A stretch of DNA of 64,000 nucleotides from an uncultured Alphaproteobacteria bacterium. Its GTDB lineage: Bacteria > Pseudomonadota > Alphaproteobacteria > RF32 > CAG-239. Numbering within the stretch: the stretch's first letter is position 1; each line of letters starts with the position of its first letter. Location: assembly GCA_944390275.1 (NCBI GenBank), contig CALXPL010000001.1, positions 124,001 to 188,000 of the forward strand, written 5' to 3'. Below, piece by piece: positions 56,113-63,554 of this stretch. Below the pieces are notes generated by a model. It had not been told where the DNA came from. It made no database searches and saw only the letters and a program-made list of their open reading frames with translations. The translations under genes were made by a program, and so were the position numbers.

Positions 56113-56188
56113 GGGGCTATAGCTCAGTTGGGAGAGCGACTGGTTCGCAATCAGTAGGTCAGGAGTTCGATCCTCCTTAGCTCCACCA
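56113..56188 (+). tRNA. tRNA-Ala (anticodon CGC)
   Basis: A 76-nt cloverleaf with encoded CCA. Acceptor GGGGCTA/TAGCTCC also keeps G3-U70. The loop TTCGCAA gives CGC, reading GCG. T arm AGGAG/CTCCT. It lies 36 bp after the first tRNA-Ala. Confidence 0.95.
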
Positions 56189-56239
56189 AAACTCAAATAT
56201 AAAAACTAATCCACTTTTAATTGTTTTTTATTTTGCAAA

Positions 56240-57058
56240 CTAAAATTCTATTGCTGCTCTTGTTTCCAAATCAGTTCTCTCTTTTCTGAAATTGTATATT
56301 CCATTTTCAGCAAAGGAATAATTAGTCAACACCCATACTGAACTGGTAGTTTGTTCTGAAGAAGACCATATTGGCGAAACGTCTTTAATTTCTGTACCAT
56401 TCATTTTTTTTATACCCTCGTTAACCGCACTTAAATTTAAGTTTACATTTTCTAATGTACCTACGGCTGGTAAAAACCATTTTCCTTTTGTATTCGGTGC
56501 TTCACTCGGCGCATAATTTACTGTTGCCCAAGCGGCAGGAAACGTGTTACTGTCTCCCTTTGAAATAATTTTTAACGTATCTTCATAACCATCATAATGA
56601 TTAAAAAAATCTTGATAATTTCCTCGATCAGCAAATGATCCTACCGTAATACTGTTTGACCCATATGTTGCATCTTCTATTGCCCAAGGAAGACCTGTTG
56701 CAACGGGTGTTGCTGTCAATGCCTGTCCACATCCGCGTAAACTGATATATACAATAACACCTATTGGTGTCTTGCCGGTTGTTTTATTGGCTGTACATGT
56801 TCCATCCGAATTCAAAAGCCATCCTATCTGACAATTTTTGGCATAGCCTGTGCATTTTCCTAAAACTCCTTTACTACTTGACGAAGAAGGACAAGCCCAA
56901 TAATTGCCAAAAGGGCATTTAACACCTCCACTTTCACAAGAAGTTTCCGTGTATCCTAATGTTTTACAATCTTGCGTTGCAACACATTGTGCCGAAACAT
57001 TGCCCGCAGAAAGAGGAGCAGTTAATAAAACTGAAGTTAATAAAATAAATTTTTTCAT
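56240..57058 (-). CDS. Secreted Cys-rich protein with DUF1566-like domain
   Basis: A 272-residue exported protein with a signal peptide (about 1-24, ending SAQ). The mature N-terminus carries a Cys module: Cys at 25, 31, 41, 48 and 56, with CKTLGYTETSC and KCPF. The C-terminal region resembles the DUF1566/fimbrial-type domain: GKWFLPAVGTLENVNLN, then IWSSSEQTTSSVWVLTN and IYNFRKERTD. Such domains occur on surface or adhesin-like proteins. It is second in an operon, 11 bp after the larger Cys-rich gene whose C-terminus ends with the same Cys module. Function is not known. Confidence 0.65.
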   Translation of the reverse strand: MKKFILLTSVLLTAPLSAGNVSAQCVATQDCKTLGYTETSCESGGVKCPFGNYWACPSSSSSKGVLGKCTGYAKNCQIGWLLNSDGTCTANKTTGKTPIGVIVYISLRGCGQALTATPVATGLPWAIEDATYGSNSITVGSFADRGNYQDFFNHYDGYEDTLKIISKGDSNTFPAAWATVNYAPSEAPNTKGKWFLPAVGTLENVNLNLSAVNEGIKKMNGTEIKDVSPIWSSSEQTTSSVWVLTNYSFAENGIYNFRKERTDLETRAAIEF

Positions 57059-57069
57059 TTCTTTTCTCC

Positions 57070-58233
57070 TTACTCATTAAAGCAATACACATAAGAGGTA
57101 TCAAACGGACACTTAATTGCTGAACCCGAACAACTCTGTTTTGCATAGCCCAGAGATGTACAATTTTGATTAAGAGAACACCAGTCTAAACCATTACAGA
57201 CACAAGCTCCTTGCGAAGCATTCCAAACATAACCGCTTGCGCATTTACATTGTGAATATTTGCCATTACAAGCAGTTCCCTCTCCTCCGGCATAGCCCGT
57301 TCCACTACATGAGTATTTATAAGAACTTGAACAAATACATGTACCGGTTGAGGCATTCCAAACATAACCGCTTGCGCATTTACATTTTGAATATTTACTA
57401 TTACAAGCTGTTCCATCTCCTCCGGCATATCCCGTGCCTGTACATGAATATTTGAAAGAAGTGGCACAAACACATTTCTTTTGACTATCACTCCATTCAT
57501 AATTATTGGGGCAGTTGCACTTTTGATAATAAGTTCCGCTATCATCGGAACAAGTACTTCCACTTCCGCCTTGTGAACCACAAGATGAGCCGGAAACATA
57601 TTTTTGCAGGTCGCATTTAATTTTATATTTCTTTCCGCTGCAAGATTGACATTCGCCGTTGCTTACATATCCCGATGGAATAGAGGTATATTTATATGCC
57701 GAACATAAATTACAACATTCTTTATATTTGCCATCACAGGCAACTCCGGAACCTTGTTCATCGGCTCCGTTACAAAGTTTGTTATATTCGGGAAGACATT
57801 TACAGGTATGATAAGAACTGTCATAAGGACAATTACTGCCAATTGTACTTCCTGTCGGACAGGGTGTGTTTGTAAAACCGGCATCTTGACACAACTCTTG
57901 CGGTGTTCCATGGTCATCGGGATTTCCTCCACCTCCGCCACCACCGTTGGGACTTTCTAAATTGCCAAACTTGTCATGCGCACATTCTCCGGTGTCGGTT
58001 ATGAAACAAACGTTCGCGACTTTCATACCATTTTCTATTTTTTTATCAAAAAGATGTGATGATAAAAAGGGTATTTCTTGAGTATGGCGTATGTATGTGT
58101 GATGTATGTGTAAAGTAGGGATGCCAGACTTGGGGATGGAATCAGGTATTTTAATTGAAGCATACGACAAATTTCCGCCGTTAACACATAAGCTGACAGC
58201 AGACACGAATAGTGCTTTGGAAATACTCTTCAT
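57070..58233 (-). CDS. Secreted Cys-rich repeat protein
   Basis: A 387-residue exported protein, starting at the ATG at 58233 five bases after AAGGAGG (a GTG at 58236 is less likely). A signal peptide (about 1-26) is followed by a His-rich stretch near 41-50, a Gly-rich linker (97-103) and about 270 residues with about 35 Cys. Residues 256-300 and 301-345 are a tandem 45-residue repeat (SGTGYAGGEGTACNGKYSQC core). A Cys module C-x5-C-x2-LGY-x4-C-x6-C-PF closes the protein (352-384), and a variant lies at 115-144. Many disulphides are likely, so it should be periplasmic or surface-exposed. No enzyme motif is seen. Confidence 0.65.
   Translation of the reverse strand: MKSISKALFVSAVSLCVNGGNLSYASIKIPDSIPKSGIPTLHIHHTYIRHTQEIPFLSSHLFDKKIENGMKVANVCFITDTGECAHDKFGNLESPNGGGGGGGNPDDHGTPQELCQDAGFTNTPCPTGSTIGSNCPYDSSYHTCKCLPEYNKLCNGADEQGSGVACDGKYKECCNLCSAYKYTSIPSGYVSNGECQSCSGKKYKIKCDLQKYVSGSSCGSQGGSGSTCSDDSGTYYQKCNCPNNYEWSDSQKKCVCATSFKYSCTGTGYAGGDGTACNSKYSKCKCASGYVWNASTGTCICSSSYKYSCSGTGYAGGEGTACNGKYSQCKCASGYVWNASQGACVCNGLDWCSLNQNCTSLGYAKQSCSGSAIKCPFDTSYVYCFNE
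57199..57468 (-). repeat. Tandem 135-bp coding repeat
   Basis: Two copies, at 57334-57468 and 57199-57333, each encode 45 residues with the same Cys spacing and near-identical ending KCASGYVWNAS. The period is an exact multiple of three. This is an internal duplication in the Cys-rich gene. Confidence 0.85.
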
Positions 58234-58262
58234 CACATCCTCCTTTTTATCATCACGACTCT

Positions 58263-58291
58263 AATATAACATATTCTTTCGCTGTTTGCAA
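58263..58291 (-). promoter_or_regulatory. Promoter for the Cys-rich operon
   Basis: On the minus strand TTGCAA (58286-58291) and TATATT (58263-58268) are exactly 17 bp apart, about 30 bp upstream of the ATG at 58233. The same pair of hexamers with the same spacing serves the small gene at 55230. Confidence 0.65.
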
Positions 58292-58454
58292 TGCATAATT
58301 TTGATAAATAAGGAGAAAAAGGACAAAGATTTTTTTGAAAAAAAATTATTCTTTTTTTTGGTACCTTTATTTTAAATCTTGATATTTTTCTTGTTTCCTT
58401 ATTTACTATCCCCAATTAATTATTTTTTTGTTTTACAGTTTTGTTATTACTATT

Positions 58455-58673
58455 ATGAATAAACTTGATTTTAGAAAAGCTATTTTGTATTTGGCAGATA
58501 AACAAGCCGGAACTAAAAATGACCTTATCAACCTTATTGGAAGTGAGCTCTATGTTAATTTTCGATCTAAAGGGTTTATTTACCAAACCTCAGTTAATGG
58601 TGTGCTTGGGTGGAAAATTACTTCGAAAGGGATTAGTCTTGCCAATCAGTACAAAAAAAGCGAAAAAATTTGA
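58455..58673 (+). CDS. Hypothetical small protein, winged-helix-like
   Basis: About 72 residues from the ATG at 58455; an in-frame ATG at 58428 would add nine hydrophobic residues. The pattern, helix-rich start (LDFRKAILYLADKQ), a second helix, then NFRSKGFIYQTSVNGVLGWKITSKG as a possible beta wing, is compatible with a small winged helix. No Shine-Dalgarno is clear. It ends just before a strong terminator, which supports it being a real gene. It is read divergently from the Cys-rich operon, whose regulator it could be; that is a guess. Confidence 0.5.
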   Translation: MNKLDFRKAILYLADKQAGTKNDLINLIGSELYVNFRSKGFIYQTSVNGVLGWKITSKGISLANQYKKSEKI

Positions 58674-58700
58674 GACAATTTATTAACAAATCTAAGCAAA

Positions 58701-58740
58701 AAAATACCTTACCTCTTTTCTTTAGGTAAGGTATTTTTTT
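58701..58740. terminator. Bidirectional terminator
   Basis: AAAATACCTTACCT at 58701-58714 pairs perfectly with AGGTAAGGTATTTT at 58724-58737, with T or A runs on both sides. It lies between the small gene and the convergent lipoprotein gene. Confidence 0.88.
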
Positions 58741-58754
58741 ATTTTTCTTTTTTA

Positions 58755-59861
58755 TTATTTTACGTATATTCTAACTTCCGGTACGTTTGTGTCTCCGCTT
58801 GTTTTTGAAGATAAAGATACCTTATCCGCAGAAACTCCCATATTTGTTATTTCTTTGAATATTTCACCGGCATTTTTTTGAACATTCGTTTTCGATAGTT
58901 GAGCCGCATTTGAAGGTGTTACGGCAACAATTTCAAAACGAACATTCGGCTTTGCTGAAACGGCATTGCTTACAGCTTGTTTTAAAGCATCTTCATAATT
59001 GACATTTGCCTTGTTGAACTTTGCTACAAATAATGGCTTTAAGTTGGCGACATTGGGATTTCCTATCAAAATGGGATTACTTCCTGCGCTTACCGTTGTC
59101 CCCGGAAGAGGAACATTGTTTACACCATAACTTCCTACTTTTATTGAACTATTTAAATCTATTATATAATTTCTCGCACTTTCAATATATTGCTGTTGAC
59201 GAGAAATATCAGCATTTACCTCGGACAATAAACTATTCATCAAAATTGATGTTTGGTTTGTTTCATTCTCCAAAATTCTTAATTGTCTATGGTCTTCATC
59301 AACGGCACCTGATACACCATAGGCTGAACGAATCGAATCTAATAAATAGGTTGTCATGGCAGCATCCGAAGCAGCTCGCGCCGATAATTGATTTAATGTA
59401 TCCGTATTAATATTCATTATCTGAATGTTGTTTTGGGCACTTTGCAATAAAGCATACATATTCGGGTTGCCCGGAGTGGTACCAACTTGCAATTTTGCTT
59501 CTATTGTTCCTATGGTTTTATGATACTGCATTGCGTTGTTTATTACGGAAGAACGAACTTTTTGTAATTCTTCATTGTGTTTTTTTATCGATGTTTGCAA
59601 CTGGGTTAATTCATTTCTGAACGATATAACCTTTTGCCCTACGAATGTTCCTGTATTGCTTCCTTCTTCTATTTCAATCGGTTCAAAATTTGTTGTTCCC
59701 AGAATTGGCAAATTTCCTGTATTCTGATAGCTTGCCGCGGCATTCTCTTGCGCTTCTGTTCCAAAAATCGACGGAAATAAGGCATCAGAACTAAATGTAC
59801 ATCCGCTCAAAAACATCATTGTTATTGATGCAAAAGATAATTTTATTGCTATTTTTTTCAT
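58755..59861 (-). CDS. Outer-membrane-type lipoprotein with OmpA-like C-terminus
   Basis: A 368-residue lipoprotein; the lipobox FLSGC puts the lipidated Cys at about residue 21. A helical coiled-coil region (about 75-240) with many Asn, Gln and Ser is followed by a C-terminal domain of about 110 residues with PNVRFEIVAVTP and NAGEIFKEITNMGVSADKVS, then VPEVRIYVK, a beta-alpha-beta pattern like OmpA peptidoglycan-binding domains, although the key Asp/Arg residues are not obvious. It may tie outer membrane to cell wall. An AAGG ribosome site precedes the ATG. It stands alone. Confidence 0.7.
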   Translation of the reverse strand: MKKIAIKLSFASITMMFLSGCTFSSDALFPSIFGTEAQENAAASYQNTGNLPILGTTNFEPIEIEEGSNTGTFVGQKVISFRNELTQLQTSIKKHNEELQKVRSSVINNAMQYHKTIGTIEAKLQVGTTPGNPNMYALLQSAQNNIQIMNINTDTLNQLSARAASDAAMTTYLLDSIRSAYGVSGAVDEDHRQLRILENETNQTSILMNSLLSEVNADISRQQQYIESARNYIIDLNSSIKVGSYGVNNVPLPGTTVSAGSNPILIGNPNVANLKPLFVAKFNKANVNYEDALKQAVSNAVSAKPNVRFEIVAVTPSNAAQLSKTNVQKNAGEIFKEITNMGVSADKVSLSSKTSGDTNVPEVRIYVK

Positions 59862-60047
59862 AAACGTACCTTTTTTAACCCTAATATGTAACTTTTTTTC
59901 TGTTTTACTCTTTTATTTGTTTTTGTAAAGGAATTTTTACAAAAAAACAAGTACTAATCTTCTTTCTTAGAAGATATTTTACCCCACCTACTGCAATACT
60001 TTATGATGAATATTTTAAAATTCTTTTAAATTATTTTAATTTTTTAC

Positions 60048-60076
60048 TTGCAAATTATTTTAATCCGCGCTATTAA
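60048..60076 (+). promoter_or_regulatory. Promoter for tRNA-Arg(ACG)
   Basis: TTGCAA at 60048-60053 and TATTAA at 60071-60076, with a 17 bp spacer. It lies in the 432-bp gap 59862-60293, which otherwise holds only the tRNA, a short inverted repeat at 59921-59944 and the porin promoter. Confidence 0.6.
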
Positions 60077-60094
60077 ACATATCGTTATTACGAT

Positions 60095-60171
60095 GCACTC
60101 GTAGCTCAATTGGATAGAGCATCTGACTACGGATCAGAAGGTTGTGAGTTCGAATCCCGCCGAGTGCGCCA
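60095..60171 (+). tRNA. tRNA-Arg (anticodon ACG)
   Basis: A 77-nt cloverleaf with encoded CCA. Acceptor GCACTCG/CGAGTGC is perfect, D stem GCTC/GAGC, anticodon stem TCTGA/TCAGA with loop CTACGGA giving ACG (read as inosine), so it decodes CGU, CGC and CGA. The T stem GTGAG/CCCGC has one A-C mismatch. Confidence 0.92.
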
Positions 60172-60231
60172 CTTTTTATGACTATTCTTTGGAATGGTCT
60201 TTTTTTGTAACTTATGTTCATAAAAGTTTTA

Positions 60232-60260
60232 TTGATATCTTAATATTTTCTTTCTACACT
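60232..60260 (+). promoter_or_regulatory. Promoter for porin 2
   Basis: TTGATA at 60232-60237 and TACACT at 60255-60260, 17 bp apart, 33 bp before the ATG. Confidence 0.45.
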
Positions 60261-60293
60261 ACTCTCGTTAATATTAATACGTGAGTTCTTCTT

Positions 60294-61421
60294 ATGAAAT
60301 TTTACAAATGTTGTTTCTTTTTTTACTTCCTTTTCACTTCATTGGCTCTTGCCAAAGATACATCTTTTTCATTTAATGGTAGTTCAAACTTATTATATGG
60401 ATATTCTGATGTTTCTTCTCCTTATGAAGCTCTCAATAAAAATAATAATTATGTGGGTACCATACGTTTAAATTCTTCCGTTGAGCATGATTTTAACGAT
60501 AACTATCGTTTTTCACTCTATTTTGATTTAATGGCAGGAAGCGGATTGGAACTCCAAAATTATACAAACGGTTCTTGGGGCAAAGAAATTTATGGTGTGT
60601 TTGAAACACCTTTCGGACAATTTGTTGCCGGAGAATCCTTAAACGCAGCTGCACAACTTCAGGCAGAAACTCCCGCTTATGGTCCTTTGGGCATTAACAA
60701 TTCTTCGATTGTTGATTTTATTAAAAATCCAAATTGGCAACGACGCAATCATGGATACACAAGTTTTCAAACATTAAATTCTACGGCAATGAACACAGAT
60801 GGTGTTGCCCCAAAAATCTCTTATTATTCTCCTCAATTTGCCAACACTATTTTTGCCTTTTCTTATGTTCCTGATACCTATAGTCGAACGGGATTGATTA
60901 ACAAATTTGCTCATTATGCTCGCAAAGATGCTTATATTGCCGCTTTATATAATGAAACAGACTTAGGTTTTGCTGATCTTGTTACATCTCTCGGTTATGG
61001 TATTTATCAAAAAAATGATAAGGATTTAACTGCAAGTTTAGCTCTTTATCGAGGGAATTGGTCTTTGGGTGCCAGTTATCGTAAAACTTATGTTGACGGA
61101 AATGATTATTCCATTACTCATAATTCACAGAACATAAAACTCCCAGATTTTTTTGACAATTATCGAGAAGGACAGGCTTGGAGTGCCGGAATTGGTTATC
61201 GTTTTGGACCACTTAAAACAAGTTTATCTTATTTTGAATCTCAAGCTGATAATACGAGAAACAAAGACGAAATAATTATGTTTGCTAATGACTTTCAAAT
61301 TAACAAATATCTTAATCTTTATGCTATCGCTGCTCACGTTAATTTCCGCGGCATAGATTCTTCTTTTTATGATAATAATAAAGGTTATGCTTTTGTTACG
61401 GGATTTGGTATAAATTTTTAG
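60294..61421 (+). CDS. Outer-membrane porin (paralogue 2)
   Basis: A 375-residue beta-barrel porin with a signal peptide (about 1-20, ending ALA) and a C-terminal Phe. It shares TLNSTAMNT, FSYVPDTYS, DNYREGQAW and YFESQADN in order with the porin at 3768, and overall length is similar, so the two arose by duplication. A response regulator gene begins 8 bp after its stop and is likely cotranscribed. It should form a general diffusion channel. Confidence 0.85.
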   Translation: MKFYKCCFFFYFLFTSLALAKDTSFSFNGSSNLLYGYSDVSSPYEALNKNNNYVGTIRLNSSVEHDFNDNYRFSLYFDLMAGSGLELQNYTNGSWGKEIYGVFETPFGQFVAGESLNAAAQLQAETPAYGPLGINNSSIVDFIKNPNWQRRNHGYTSFQTLNSTAMNTDGVAPKISYYSPQFANTIFAFSYVPDTYSRTGLINKFAHYARKDAYIAALYNETDLGFADLVTSLGYGIYQKNDKDLTASLALYRGNWSLGASYRKTYVDGNDYSITHNSQNIKLPDFFDNYREGQAWSAGIGYRFGPLKTSLSYFESQADNTRNKDEIIMFANDFQINKYLNLYAIAAHVNFRGIDSSFYDNNKGYAFVTGFGINF

Positions 61422-61429
61422 AGGTATTC

Positions 61430-62044
61430 ATGCAAAATATTTTATTCTTAACTGATGATGATTTTTTTGCCCTAGATCTTATAGAGCAAATTAAACTTTA
61501 TGCTCCTGATTTTGATATCTTTCGCGAAGAAATTAAAGATAAACACTATCACATTATTATTGTCGATGAAAATTTGGATAAACTTAAAAGTATTAAAGCG
61601 CATGCTCCTATTTTTTTAATTACTTCAGACGAAAATAAACACAATTCATCTTTAACTCATACATTTCTCAAACCCATTAAACTAAAAGATTTTCTTGATG
61701 TTTTACTTGCTGGAATTTCTCGCTTTGACAATACTTCTGATGGCTATTTATACTTTAATAATTTTGAACTTCGCCCCGCAAATAAAGAAATTATTAATCT
61801 CAGAAATAACGAATCTACGAAATTAACGGAAAAAGAAGTTTCTATTCTTAAATATCTCTATAAATCAAGAGGACGAATAGTTAGTAAAAACGAGCTTTTG
61901 CAAGAAGTCTGGGAATATAGTCCTGAGGTAACTACACACACGATTGAAACCCATATTTATCGTTTACGCCAAAAAGTTGAACAAAACTCTCCTGAAATTC
62001 AACTCATATTGACTGATGAGGGGGGGTATTCTCTTAAATTTTAA
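61430..62044 (+). CDS. OmpR-type response regulator
   Basis: A 204-residue two-component regulator. The receiver is short (1-95): acidic pair in LTDDDFF, probable phosphoacceptor Asp46 in IIVDENLD, Thr/Ser in LITSDEN and Lys in FLKPIKL. The C-terminal winged helix (about 105-204) has LTEKEVSILKYLYKSRGRIV, then THTIETHIYRLRQKVE with the recognition helix and wing. It is compact compared with the usual 230 residues. No histidine kinase is adjacent. It follows the porin by 8 bp, which may point to porin or envelope control, and its end overlaps xthA by 4 bp. Confidence 0.85.
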   Translation: MQNILFLTDDDFFALDLIEQIKLYAPDFDIFREEIKDKHYHIIIVDENLDKLKSIKAHAPIFLITSDENKHNSSLTHTFLKPIKLKDFLDVLLAGISRFDNTSDGYLYFNNFELRPANKEIINLRNNESTKLTEKEVSILKYLYKSRGRIVSKNELLQEVWEYSPEVTTHTIETHIYRLRQKVEQNSPEIQLILTDEGGYSLKF

Positions 62045-62850
62045 ACATCAAATTCCGCCATTACCGGTACATGGTCTGATGGCCTTTCCCATGCCCTTGT
62101 ATCTTGTATTATTTTGTAGCCTTTAACATTATCTTTTAATAATGGAGTTATCCAAATGTGATCTAATCGTCGTCCTTTATTGTTTGTTTTCCAATTTGGA
62201 TTGCGGTAGCTCCACCACGTATATATTTTTTCTGTTTCCGGAATAAATTCTCGTGATATATCAATAAAATCTAACGACTTTTTTAAACGAGATAAGCGTT
62301 CAACTTCAACAGGGGTATGTGAAACTATTTTTAACAGCTGCTTATGATTCCAAACATCATTTTCGTATGGTGCAACATTAAAATCTCCGCAAATTATCAT
62401 TTTTTTATTTTGGTACTTTGTTTTATTTTTTTCCCAAAATTCAGATATATCATCCATAAATGTTAGTTTGTGTGCAAAGGATAAATTAATTATTGGATCC
62501 GGAATATCTCCTCCTGCCGGTATATAGATATTATGAATTTCAATATCATTGAAAATTTTTGCTTTTATGTGGCGGGCATCTTTCTTCCCGACCCAATTAA
62601 ATTCCTCTATTTCGCTTAATGCGTATTTAGATATGATGGCAACTCCGTTATAACCGGCTTGGCTATACAAGGCTATATGAGGATAGCCTAATTGTTGTAT
62701 TTCGTTAAAAGGAAAATCTTCTTTCTTGGCTTTTACCTCTTGAATACAAATAATGTCTGGTTGCTCTTGCTCTACAAATTTTTTTAGCAAATCCATCCTT
62801 ATTCGTATAGAATTTACATTCCATGTTGCAAAACGAAATTTGTTATTCAT
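62041..62850 (-). CDS. xthA: Exodeoxyribonuclease III
   Basis: A 269-residue AP endonuclease of the EEP fold. It begins FATWNVNSIRIRMDLLKKF with the metal-binding Asn, then ICIQEVKAKKEDFP (Glu), YIPAGG, CGDFNVAP and the ending SDHVPVMAEF with the catalytic His. All catalytic residues are intact. It cuts 5' of abasic sites in base-excision repair. Its start overlaps the lolA stop by one base, so the two are coupled. Confidence 0.95.
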   Translation of the reverse strand: MNNKFRFATWNVNSIRIRMDLLKKFVEQEQPDIICIQEVKAKKEDFPFNEIQQLGYPHIALYSQAGYNGVAIISKYALSEIEEFNWVGKKDARHIKAKIFNDIEIHNIYIPAGGDIPDPIINLSFAHKLTFMDDISEFWEKNKTKYQNKKMIICGDFNVAPYENDVWNHKQLLKIVSHTPVEVERLSRLKKSLDFIDISREFIPETEKIYTWWSYRNPNWKTNNKGRRLDHIWITPLLKDNVKGYKIIQDTRAWERPSDHVPVMAEFDV

Positions 62851-63470
62851 TACCTCCCCTTTCTCTGATTAAATTTTAAAGGAGATTTTTGCTGTTTAAA
62901 TTTAAACAATGTTTCCGGCAAATCGATATCCCTTTCCATGTTATATAAAGATATGGTTATTTCGACGTCTTGTGTATCAATTACCTTCCATTGTTTGAGC
63001 TCAAAAGGCTGATTCCCGAATATTAATGTAATCGGTCCAATATCTTTGTTTTCCGTGTACTCTAAAACAGCCTCCGTTGTTCCCGAATCTTTATAAAAAT
63101 CTGTTATTTTTAATTTTTTTCCATCTATTTGAATTTTATTTGATAGGATTAGCGTTGCCGGAATATCATCATAATCAATATGTGTTATTTGATCCAATTC
63201 TTTATCATTAAAAACAATATCTTTACCATCCCCTACAATCATGTAATCTGCCGGAGGCGCATATTCCATTCTTATTTTATTTGGTTTTTCAATATAAAGT
63301 ATGCCTTCAGTTGTGTTTCCATTGCTTGCTGTTTGAACAAACGAAGATTTTATTGTTTTTATGTTATTTAAGTAATTTTCAATTTTTTGAATATCTTCCA
63401 CTGTTTGAGCTTGTGCGGAAACTGTAAAAAAGGTCATCAACATACTCATAAACCAAAAAGTTTTTTTCAT
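62850..63470 (-). CDS. lolA: Outer-membrane lipoprotein carrier LolA
   Basis: A 206-residue periplasmic chaperone that carries lipoproteins to the outer membrane. A signal peptide (about 1-21, ending AQAQ) is followed by the unclosed beta-barrel fold: SSFVQTASNGNTTEGILYIE, PNKIRMEYAPPADYMIVGDG and ITLIFGNQPFELKQW. The lolA-xthA pair is typical of Alphaproteobacteria; ftsK often precedes but a methyltransferase gene does here. Its lipoprotein clients in the window are at 3361 and 58755. Confidence 0.88.
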   Translation of the reverse strand: MKKTFWFMSMLMTFFTVSAQAQTVEDIQKIENYLNNIKTIKSSFVQTASNGNTTEGILYIEKPNKIRMEYAPPADYMIVGDGKDIVFNDKELDQITHIDYDDIPATLILSNKIQIDGKKLKITDFYKDSGTTEAVLEYTENKDIGPITLIFGNQPFELKQWKVIDTQDVEITISLYNMERDIDLPETLFKFKQQKSPLKFNQRKGR

Positions 63471-63485
63471 TTTCTCTCCTCCAAC

Positions 63486-63554
63486 TTTAAATACATCGTT
63501 TTAGCGCATTTAAATACACCGTTATTCAAAATGTCTTGATTTAAATACACCGTC
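63486..63554. repeat. Three direct repeats at the end of the methyltransferase gene
   Basis: TTTAAATACAYCGTT-like units start at 63486, 63509 and 63540 (the last ends C). Spacings are 23 and 31 bp. The third copy lies within the methyltransferase coding sequence, the second spans its stop codon and the first is in the gap before lolA. Confidence 0.75.

Noticed and set aside
57199..57468. CRISPR-like repeat array
   Set aside because: Only two long units in coding phase, no spacers; it is an internal coding duplication.
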